Assembly: GCA_900772425.1 (NCBI GenBank)
Contig: CAAHEK010000022.1
Coordinates: 1 to 6,009 of the forward strand
Direction of reading: 5' to 3'
DNA from: an uncultured Lachnospira sp.
GTDB lineage: Bacteria > Bacillota > Clostridia > Lachnospirales > Lachnospiraceae
Length of the DNA: 6,009 nucleotides
Positions 1 to 5,638 of the stretch are shown in pieces. Numbering within the stretch: position 1 is the first letter of the stretch; each line of letters begins with the position of its first letter. The notes under the pieces were generated by a model. That model ran no database searches. It saw only the letters and a list, made by a program, of their open reading frames with translations, and was not told where the DNA came from. Position numbers and translations under genes: made by a program.

Positions 1-890
1 AATGGAATGAAACCTCCTGACATATTGTCATGGCCTCCACCACTTCCTATCCCCTTAAGTGCTGCATTCGCTATTGCTCCTGCCGGATATTTGCCGTTAC
101 TTCTTATCGAAAGCTTAACCCCTTCTGCTTTAATAGAATATACAACAACAAAATCTATTCCATCAAGTGACATAAGAAAATCTGCTATTGTAGCAATTAA
201 TGCTTCCTTGCAGTCTGCTCCCGCATTTGCAAAGCACATATCACTTTCAACATCAACACTTGCAATTGCCTTATTATAAGCCCTTAAATCCTCAAAATTA
301 AGAACACTGCTGTCAAGCATTGATAAAATCTTCTGGTCAGCCAAAGGATACAGCTTATAAAACATATCAAGGTCTAACTGCTTGACCCCTCTCTTCATGT
401 CAGCAGTATCCACCTTAATTCCATATAAAAGTGCCGTAACCACCTTGTCGGACATAGCAATACCATTTTCAAAATAATATGATGCAATAATTGAAGCACA
501 TGCACCAATCTCGGGTCTTATATCCGAGAATAAATACTGCTCATTACCATATATCGGATGATGGTCTATGCATATAATTTCATTGCCCGCCATGTCAATA
601 ATATTGGCATTTCCCTTTTGCGAATCCACTAAAATTATCTCATCCCGTTCTGAGATGCCCTTCATCTCATTATACTCAGTCATCTCTATGCCAAGAAGAC
701 CTGCCATCTTGGACGCAACTGTTCTTTTTATGTCTCCCTTATAACATATCGTTGCATCTATTCCTTCATGTTTTAATAACACCTGCAATCCGTATGCACT
801 TGCAATCGCATCCGGATCAGGAAAATTATGTGTCTGTATATAGACCTTGTTTGTACTTATCTTTTTAATAAGTTCTTGAAGCTTTGTCAT
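1..890 (-). CDS. DHH-DHHA1 family phosphoesterase (nanoRNase / pAp phosphatase-like), 3' end cut
   Basis: 296 residues are visible before the window edge; the family usually runs to about 310-320, so only the last few are missing. The DHH domain shows motif I HNFPDPDA (21-28, metal-binding D25 and D27), motif II VDSQ (88-91), motif III DHH (109-111) and motif IV KVDTAD (159-164). The C-terminal DHHA1 domain has the glycine-rich substrate loop GSGGGHDNMSGG (282-293). Every catalytic position I can check is present, so it should be an active cytosolic Mn-dependent phosphoesterase. Relatives (NrnA/YtqI, Pde2-type) degrade 2-5 nt RNA, dephosphorylate pAp, or clear pApA after c-di-AMP breakdown; the sequence does not say which. 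The ATG at 890-888 follows AAGGGG (902-897) at 6 nt. It is divergent from the ABC transporter, with a likely promoter at 971-999. The family call is strong; the exact substrate is open. Confidence 0.92.
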   Translation of the reverse strand, partial: MTKLQELIKKISTNKVYIQTHNFPDPDAIASAYGLQVLLKHEGIDATICYKGDIKRTVASKMAGLLGIEMTEYNEMKGISERDEIILVDSQKGNANIIDMAGNEIICIDHHPIYGNEQYLFSDIRPEIGACASIIASYYFENGIAMSDKVVTALLYGIKVDTADMKRGVKQLDLDMFYKLYPLADQKILSMLDSSVLNFEDLRAYNKAIASVDVESDMCFANAGADCKEALIATIADFLMSLDGIDFVVVYSIKAEGVKLSIRSNGKYPAGAIANAALKGIGSGGGHDNMSGGFIP

Positions 891-970
891 AAGAAACCCC
901 TTATATTTTAAAATTCCAGATTGCAATGTATAAAATCACATTTTTCAACATAATCTGACTTTCTTAAAAA

Positions 971-990
971 AGTATATTATTTATTATACT
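971..990. repeat. imperfect palindrome placing a TATACT box on both strands
   Basis: AGTATA at 971-976 and TATACT at 985-990 form a 6-bp inverted repeat around an 8-base AT spacer; 8 of 10 pairs match over the 20 bases. The left arm is the -10 box of the minus-strand promoter. The right arm is a potential -10 box for the ABC operon on the plus strand, but its -35 (TTCTTA at 961-966, 18-base spacing) is poor. It may be a symmetric bidirectional -10 region, an operator, or chance in AT-rich DNA. Confidence 0.3.
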
Positions 991-999
991 GAATTTCAA
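971..999 (-). promoter_or_regulatory. sigma-A-type promoter for the DHH phosphoesterase gene
   Basis: Read on the minus strand, TTGAAA (999-994) and TATACT (976-971) are separated by exactly 17 bases, each matching 5 of 6 consensus positions. The start of transcription would fall near 964, leaving an untranslated leader of roughly 75 bases before the ATG at 890. I see no riboswitch-like fold in that leader. The boxes are seen directly; the promoter function is inferred. Confidence 0.6.
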
Positions 1000-1069
1000 T
1001 TATTTATAGAACTTTTTCTTTTTATTTTCATAAAATTATATTAACCAATATATTTGCCGGAGTCCTGTA

Positions 1070-1837
1070 ATGAATCCAATTCTAGCCATGAAAAATGTTT
1101 CTTACTCATATCACACGCCAAAAGGCGAGACAAAAGCATTGTCGGATATATCTTTTTCGGTAGAGGAAGGGGTTTTTACTTCTATCGTAGGTCCATCAGG
1201 ATGCGGTAAATCCACTCTTTTGTCTTTAATTTCAGGACTTATTGTCCCTGATTCCGGTGATATTTTAATAAATGACATTCCTGCAGATAAATCAAATATG
1301 CATATCGGATACATGCTCCAAAAAGATAACCTTTTTGAATGGCGCAGTGTCTATAGAAATGTTCTTTTAGGTCTTGAAATGCAGAAAAAAAAGAATCCTG
1401 AAAATATTAAAAAAGTCCAGAAAATGCTTGATTTATATGGTCTTTCTTCATTTAAAAATGCCCATCCTTCACAGCTTTCAGGTGGAATGCGCCAACGTGC
1501 CGCATTAATAAGAACTCTGGCATTAGAACCGGATATTCTTCTTCTGGATGAACCATTTTCCGCTCTTGATTATCAGACAAGACTTGAAGTAAGTGATGAC
1601 ATAGGTAAAATACTCAAAGCACAGAATAAAACTGCAATCCTTGTGACACATGATATATCTGAAGCAATTTCCATGGGCGACAGGGTTATAATTCTTACTA
1701 AACGTCCTGCAACAATCAATAAAATTATCGATATAAATTTATCCATTGATAACCGCACGCCTTTTCTTTCAAGGTCTGCTCCTGAATTCAAAGATTATTT
1801 CAATATAATATGGGAGGAGTTAAAAGATAATGGCTGA
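1070..1837 (+). CDS. ABC transporter ATP-binding protein, nitrate/sulfonate/taurine importer type
   Basis: 255 residues, a normal length for SsuB/TauB/NrtD-type ATPases. It hydrolyses ATP at the inner face of the membrane to power import through the permease encoded next door. All motifs are intact: Walker A GPSGCGKST (41-49), Q-loop glutamine Q84 in MLQKDNLFEW, signature LSGGM (136-140), Walker B ILLLDE (156-161), D-loop SALD (164-167) and switch histidine H194 in VTHD. The C-terminal tail is the short type seen in this subfamily, with no TOBE or other regulatory domain. The ATG at 1070 follows GGAG (1059-1062) at 7 nt. The last 8 bases overlap the permease gene, so the two are translationally coupled. 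No binding-protein gene accompanies the pair. The substrate (sulfonate, taurine, nitrate, a thiamine precursor, riboflavin and others are known for the family) cannot be read from this subunit. Confidence 0.95.
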   Translation: MNPILAMKNVSYSYHTPKGETKALSDISFSVEEGVFTSIVGPSGCGKSTLLSLISGLIVPDSGDILINDIPADKSNMHIGYMLQKDNLFEWRSVYRNVLLGLEMQKKKNPENIKKVQKMLDLYGLSSFKNAHPSQLSGGMRQRAALIRTLALEPDILLLDEPFSALDYQTRLEVSDDIGKILKAQNKTAILVTHDISEAISMGDRVIILTKRPATINKIIDINLSIDNRTPFLSRSAPEFKDYFNIIWEELKDNG

Positions 1838-2654
1838 TAGTAAATATATTAAAAATAGCCCTCATTCAGTAAGTAATGAGCAGAAATTATATATAAGGAG
1901 ATTAAAATTCTACAAATACACCATTACTACATTCAGAATACTTATTTTTGTTGTTTTTATCGTTTTATGGGAATTATTAACCCGCAAAAATATAATCAAT
2001 GCTTTCATTTTCAGTTCTCCGTCAAGAATAATAAACACCTTTATATCAATGGCAGAAAATGGAAAGATACTTATTCACATTTCTGCTACTGTATATGAAA
2101 CATTTCTATCATTTTTTATTATTATAGTCGCCGGTGTCGGAACCGCTGTTATATTATGGCTGTCCAAAGGACTTTCCGATTGCCTTGAGCCATATCTGGT
2201 TGTATTAAACAGCCTTCCAAAGTCAGCACTTGCGCCAATGCTTATTGTATGGCTCGGAAACAATATGAAAGCCATTATTGTTACTGCTATTTCTGTAGCT
2301 ATTTTTGGTACAATTCTCAACATTTACACAGGCTTTTTAGAAACTGACAAAGAAAAAATAACACTTATCAAGACGCTTGGCGGCAACCGGTTTGATATAC
2401 TGTTTAAACTTGTTTTACCTGCCTCACGCAAAATAATAATCAGCAATATGAAAGTAAACATAGGCCTTTGCCTTGTTGGCGTTATAATAGGTGAATTTCT
2501 CGCAGCAAATAAAGGTCTTGGGTATCTCATAATTTACGGAAGCCAGGTTTTTAAAATGGACTGGGTAGCCATGTCAATTGCAATCCTTTGCATAATATCA
2601 ACAATATTATTTAAGATAATTGATTTAATTCAGAAAATATCATGCAAATTGTAA
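1830..2654 (+). CDS. ABC transporter permease, SsuC/TauC/ThiX-type (BPD_transp_1)
   Basis: 274-residue integral membrane protein forming the channel of the importer. After an unusually polar, basic N-terminus (1-33) there are about six hydrophobic segments, near 34-50, 92-111, 121-143, 146-167, 206-222 and 246-266. The coupling (EAA) loop that docks on the ATPase spans about 179-205, with the hallmark LGGNR (183-187) and the conserved LPAS (196-199). The stretch LPKSALAPMLIVWLG (129-143) is typical of the nitrate/sulfonate/taurine permease group. The ATG at 1830 lies inside the ATPase gene, overlapping ATGGCTGA; its ribosome site GGAGGAG (1813-1819) is also within the ATPase codons, 10-12 bases upstream. 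Family assignment is firm and the transported compound is unknown. No convincing terminator follows, so some read-through into the next gene is possible. Confidence 0.93.
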   Translation: MADSKYIKNSPHSVSNEQKLYIRRLKFYKYTITTFRILIFVVFIVLWELLTRKNIINAFIFSSPSRIINTFISMAENGKILIHISATVYETFLSFFIIIVAGVGTAVILWLSKGLSDCLEPYLVVLNSLPKSALAPMLIVWLGNNMKAIIVTAISVAIFGTILNIYTGFLETDKEKITLIKTLGGNRFDILFKLVLPASRKIIISNMKVNIGLCLVGVIIGEFLAANKGLGYLIIYGSQVFKMDWVAMSIAILCIISTILFKIIDLIQKISCKL

Positions 2655-2668
2655 TTTTATATTTGCAT
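2642..2668. repeat. 8-bp perfect inverted repeat over the permease stop codon
   Basis: ATGCAAAT (2642-2649) and ATTTGCAT (2661-2668) are exact reverse complements separated by 11 bases. The repeat straddles the TAA stop of the permease gene at 2652-2654. As RNA it would be a weak AT-rich hairpin without a clean U-tract, so it is a poor terminator. The right arm contains TTGCAT, the proposed -35 box of the downstream promoter, so a regulator site is an alternative reading. Confidence 0.35.
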
Positions 2669-2691
2669 TATTATATAATTCGTATTATAAT
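2663..2691 (+). promoter_or_regulatory. possible promoter for the 165-residue protein gene
   Basis: A perfect TATAAT (2686-2691) lies 17 bases after TTGCAT (2663-2668), which matches only the TTG of the -35 consensus. The start would fall near 2698, about 57 bases before the ATG at 2755. The surrounding region is almost pure A/T, so chance matches are easy. Confidence 0.4.
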
Positions 2692-2754
2692 ATTATTATA
2701 TTAATTATAGCGTTGATATATTTTGTTATTTAATAACCTGACGTTGGAGGTTTT

Positions 2755-3252
2755 ATGATTTCTCTTAACATTACTGATGTACGACATTTTATGTCACAGC
2801 TTCTTGTAGGCGACACCTTTAAAAGCTTATATCTATCCGAAGCAGATATCACAACAGGAATTTCTTATACCATTAATGGTAACATTAATCGTTCATTTTA
2901 TACCGATGAGGAGTTTAGTGAACTTAAGGATACTACTTACACACGATGGGGCAATGTCCAGTCACTGTGTTTTGAAATAATCAAAGGAAAGAAAGTTCCA
3001 TCATCAATGAAGATTGTATTTCTGCTCCCTGATGAGGATGTCAATTCAATAATTAACGCTGATGATATTAATATAAGTCCAAGTGATATTAACGGACTCT
3101 TTATCAATATAAGATATGCTAACGGAACTCTTAACCTTGTTACAGGCACTTCTCTTAAGATATTTTCTATGGATAAGTCAATAGACCGTTCTTTTGACAG
3201 TTATGTAAGAGGATTCCTTGATGAAGCTGATATCGCATATGAAGAAATGTAA
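2755..3252 (+). CDS. conserved hypothetical protein, 165 aa (possibly DUF5721)
   Basis: Function unknown. The protein has no signal peptide, no membrane segment and no cysteine-rich or nucleotide-binding motif; it is acidic and should be cytosolic. The start MISLNITDVRHFMSQLLVGDTFKSL and the alternating beta-rich body remind me of the DUF5721 family reported from Lachnospiraceae; this is from memory and unverified. Visible pieces are an N-terminal helix (about 7-25), a segment with TRWGNVQSLCFEIIKGKK (63-80), a hydrophobic strand MKIVFLLP (84-91), a central acidic stretch (92-112), and an acidic C-terminal helix ending DEADIAYEEM. GGAGG at 2746-2750 sits only 4 bases before the ATG, giving strong but close spacing. 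It follows the permease by 100 bases and ends before a strong terminator, so it is probably its own unit or the tail of the ABC operon. Codon use looks like that of its neighbours. Confidence 0.8.
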   Translation: MISLNITDVRHFMSQLLVGDTFKSLYLSEADITTGISYTINGNINRSFYTDEEFSELKDTTYTRWGNVQSLCFEIIKGKKVPSSMKIVFLLPDEDVNSIINADDINISPSDINGLFINIRYANGTLNLVTGTSLKIFSMDKSIDRSFDSYVRGFLDEADIAYEEM

Positions 3253-3320
3253 TTCTGGTAAAACTTATTTTAACTTGTACTATACCCATATATATAACTA
3301 TTTAATCCAAAGAATTTAAG

Positions 3321-3366
3321 AAACAGGGAATGGCACGCTGATTGTATAACGTGTCGTTCCCTGTTT
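3321..3366. terminator. bidirectional intrinsic terminator between convergent genes
   Basis: AAACAGGGAATGGCACG (3321-3337) pairs with 3350-3366 in a 17-bp stem containing two G-U wobbles in the plus-strand RNA, closed by a 12-base loop (3338-3349). On the plus strand the T run is 3364-3367, short but adjacent to the stem. On the minus strand the stem is followed by TTTCTTAAATTCTTT. It lies 68 bases after the stop of the 165-residue gene and 71 bases beyond the stop of the surface-protein gene, so it probably ends both transcripts. Confidence 0.85.
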
Positions 3367-3437
3367 TATGATTCATACTCTGCTTAGTATTCTTCGATTA
3401 CATTGATATGTTTCGGTTACATCGCAGATTTTACTTA

Positions 3438-4940
3438 TTAAGCTCTTTTCTTTCTGCTTACTGTTACTACTACTGTTCCTGAAAGAAGCATTACAAGAAT
3501 AACTGCCATTAATGGTGCAGCATCTGCTGTTGTAACTGTTCCTTCCGGTTCCTCCGGCTTAACATCTTCTGTTACAGTCTTAGGTTCTTCTGTCTTAGGT
3601 TCTTCAATCGATGGATTCTCTGGCTTAGATTCCTCAATCTTAGTAAACTTAGCATAAATCTTTACTGCCTCTGTGCTTGTTTCTGATATACCTGTTACCT
3701 TTGTTTTATAATCCGCATCACTATACCAGCCATCAAATGTGTAGCCTGTCTTTGTTGCCGGCTTAAACTCTGATACTCCTGTTCCATATGTATATTCTGC
3801 AGGGTTGGAACTGTCATTAGTTCCTCCGTTTAATTCATATGTTATTCCATACTTATTTGCTGTAAACTTGGCATAAATGACAATATTATTCATTTTATTT
3901 GTTGCAAGTGAGCTTATAGGATAATTAAATTCATTATCTAAATACCAGCCATCAAATGTATAACCTGTCTTTGTAGCTGGCTTAAATTCAGGAACTCCTA
4001 CTCCATATGTATACTCAGATGGATTATCCACGTTGTTAGTTCCTCCATCTAATTTATACTGTATTTTCCATACTCTTGGGGAATATTTTGCATAAAGTAT
4101 TATATCTCCTGTTGAATCTGCCGGTATACTAGTCATCTTATTGATAAACCCAGGTTCACTATACCATCCTTCAAATGTATAGCCTGTCTTATCAGCAGGA
4201 TTAAACGCCTGTACTCCCACTCCATAAACATAGCTTAATGGATTGGCACTAACTAATGCGCCTCCGTCAGTAAAATATACAATAGAATACTTCTTTAAAT
4301 TAAACTTCGCATATAAAGTTAAATCACTAGTCATATCTGCTGTAATTTCTGTAACCTTATGTGTATAATTGCTGTCAGAATACCAGCCGTCAAACTCATA
4401 GCTTACACTTGATGAAACTGCATCCTTAAGCACAATATTTCCCTTTCCTTCATAGTAATATGAAGGATTAGATGCATCATTGCTGAATAATGTATCATCA
4501 GTAAACTTATAATTAATTGAAGATTTTTCATATTCTAAAGCACGTAATTCTACACTCTGAGGGCTGCCACTTGAACCTACAATTGAGTTAACCTTCCAGC
4601 CTTTAAATGCTTCCCTGTCAATCTGTGTTCCGGAATAATCTGCTATAGTATATTCCCAAATACTAGTACCACCAGCTTCTGAACTAATGTAATCTCCATT
4701 TTTGTCATAATACCAAAAACAAGGTATACCGGCACCAGAATTCCATGTATATTTCACTACATCATCCGGATATAATATACTGCAATCAGGGTCGAGATAA
4801 TAACTGTAATTATTTCTATCTTCTTTTACCATATAACTTGCAGCATTAACTACTGAAGGTGCAAGCTGCATTGCAAAAAACAATACCGCAGCTAAAAAAG
4901 CACCAAAAACTTTTTTTCTTCTTTTAATTTCCTTTTTCAT
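3438..4940 (-). CDS. secreted surface protein with InlB B-type (Flg_new) repeats and C-terminal anchor
   Basis: 500 residues. An N-terminal signal peptide (basic MKKEIKRRKK, hydrophobic 11-27, likely cleavage after VNA at 33) sends it across the membrane. Residues 35-140 form a domain I do not recognise, rich in Tyr/Trp, with cysteines C53 and C74. Then come four Listeria-Bacteroides repeats (about 141-213, 217-286, 290-359, 363-432), each with F(D/E)GWY and ending YAK(F/Y); the first is divergent. A Pro/Glu/Thr-rich spacer (433-467) leads to a hydrophobic segment (about 475-494) and the basic tail SRKKRA, the architecture of a wall- or membrane-anchored protein. No LPXTG is present; TVTTAD (468-473) occupies its place. 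Such repeats occur in adhesins and other surface proteins, but their ligand is not predictable. The ATG overlaps the upstream glycosyltransferase stop (ATGA), and AAGGAGGAG sits just before it. Function beyond surface display is unknown. Confidence 0.9.
   Translation of the reverse strand: MKKEIKRRKKVFGAFLAAVLFFAMQLAPSVVNAASYMVKEDRNNYSYYLDPDCSILYPDDVVKYTWNSGAGIPCFWYYDKNGDYISSEAGGTSIWEYTIADYSGTQIDREAFKGWKVNSIVGSSGSPQSVELRALEYEKSSINYKFTDDTLFSNDASNPSYYYEGKGNIVLKDAVSSSVSYEFDGWYSDSNYTHKVTEITADMTSDLTLYAKFNLKKYSIVYFTDGGALVSANPLSYVYGVGVQAFNPADKTGYTFEGWYSEPGFINKMTSIPADSTGDIILYAKYSPRVWKIQYKLDGGTNNVDNPSEYTYGVGVPEFKPATKTGYTFDGWYLDNEFNYPISSLATNKMNNIVIYAKFTANKYGITYELNGGTNDSSNPAEYTYGTGVSEFKPATKTGYTFDGWYSDADYKTKVTGISETSTEAVKIYAKFTKIEESKPENPSIEEPKTEEPKTVTEDVKPEEPEGTVTTADAAPLMAVILVMLLSGTVVVTVSRKKRA
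3645..4520 (-). repeat. four tandem ~73-codon InlB B-type repeats
   Basis: The GWY cores begin at residues 183, 256, 329 and 402 (FDGWY or FEGWY) and the YAK(F/Y) ends at 210, 283, 356 and 429, each exactly 73 residues (219 bases) apart. Units three and four share an identical 16-residue stretch, EFKPATKTGYTFDGWY. Their DNA differs mostly at third codon positions there, so the duplication is not recent and the protein sequence has been held under selection. Unit one matches only in its second half. Confidence 0.9.
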
Positions 4941-5638
4941 ATACTCCTCCTTTTGATTATATAACTTAAATGGCGAAACCCATCTGAGATTGTATTAAGC
5001 TTTGAACTTCTGTTATAAACACATTTTCTTAAAACCACAGGAACCTGTACTATACGCAGGTCTTCTCTTGCCGCAACTGCTATCATTTCTGTTGCGAATT
5101 CCATACCTGTTGTCTTAAACTCAAGCCGACCGGCTGCATCTTTTGAAATGCCTCTTAATCCGCAATGAAAATCATATACATCTGTGTGAAACCTTATTCT
5201 TGCTATTAAAGATAACGCTTTCACACCCAGCCAATGTGATAAAGGCATTCCACCCTTTTGAATTCCGCCTTCATACCTGTTTCCTATAACCATGTCACAT
5301 TGACCGCTTATCAGAGGTTCATATAGTTTTTCCAAATTAAGAAAATCATATGTTGTATCGCAGTCTCCTACTATAATAACCCTGCCTCTGCTTTCTTTAA
5401 TTCCTGTCCTTATTGCGTTACCATACCCCCTTCTGTCCTCATAAACAATTCTCGCGCCATTAGCCCTGGCAACAGCTTGTGAACCGTCAACAGAAGCATT
5501 ATCTACAACTATAACCTCTCCATTAATATTGTATTTATTAATGAAATTCAAGGCATCCGTTATACACAAGCCAACGGTATTTTCCTCATTAAGACAAGGC
5601 ATTACAATTGAGAGGTCAATTTCTTCTGGCATTTCCAT
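4937..5638 (-). CDS. family 2 glycosyltransferase, dolichyl/polyprenyl-phosphate sugar synthase-like
   Basis: 233 residues, a single GT-A catalytic domain. Members of this group transfer a sugar (mannose, glucose or GlcNAc) from a nucleotide sugar to a polyprenyl phosphate at the cytosolic membrane face. Motifs seen: SIVMPCLNEENTV (10-22), DNASVDGS (46-53), RRGYGNAIRTGI (69-80), the metal-binding DxD as GDCDTTYDF (91-99), DFHCGLRG (156-163), the catalytic-region MEFATEM (179-185), and the C-terminal SKLNTISDGFRHL (212-224) typical of DPM/DPG-synthase-like bacterial enzymes. There are no C-terminal membrane helices, unlike GtrB-type relatives, so it resembles the soluble DPM1 form. The ATG at 5638 follows GGAGG (5653-5649) at 10 nt; a second ATG two codons later is a weaker choice. 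It overlaps the upstream membrane-protein gene by 23 bases and the surface-protein gene by 4, a tightly coupled operon. The sugar and the lipid acceptor are not determinable. Confidence 0.9.
   Translation of the reverse strand: MEMPEEIDLSIVMPCLNEENTVGLCITDALNFINKYNINGEVIVVDNASVDGSQAVARANGARIVYEDRRGYGNAIRTGIKESRGRVIIVGDCDTTYDFLNLEKLYEPLISGQCDMVIGNRYEGGIQKGGMPLSHWLGVKALSLIARIRFHTDVYDFHCGLRGISKDAAGRLEFKTTGMEFATEMIAVAAREDLRIVQVPVVLRKCVYNRSSKLNTISDGFRHLSYIIKRRSI
4944..4952 (-). promoter_or_regulatory. ribosome binding site of the surface-protein gene inside the glycosyltransferase codons
   Basis: On the minus strand AAGGAGGAG (4952-4944) precedes the ATG at 4940-4938 by a few bases and is made of the codons for K-R-R-S near the end of the glycosyltransferase. 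Together with the ATGA stop-start overlap (4940-4937) it predicts translational coupling, so both proteins are likely made in linked amounts. Confidence 0.75.

Noticed and set aside
7..279. Plus-strand open frame of 90 codons
   Set aside because: It lies antisense to the DHHA1 end of the phosphoesterase gene, has a Pro/Ser/Ala/Leu-rich composition typical of a shadow frame, and has no ribosome site.
891..1069. Possible riboswitch upstream of the importer operon that would reveal its substrate
   Set aside because: No TPP, SAM or FMN core motifs and no GC-containing stem were found in this AT-rich stretch.
2731..2750. ACCTGACGTTGG resembling part of a TPP riboswitch upstream of the 165-residue gene
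   Set aside because: The other conserved thi-box blocks (such as CTGAGA) are absent and the space before the ATG is too short.
2655..2754. Intrinsic terminator after the permease gene
   Set aside because: Only A/T stems are possible here, with no GC-rich hairpin followed by a T run.
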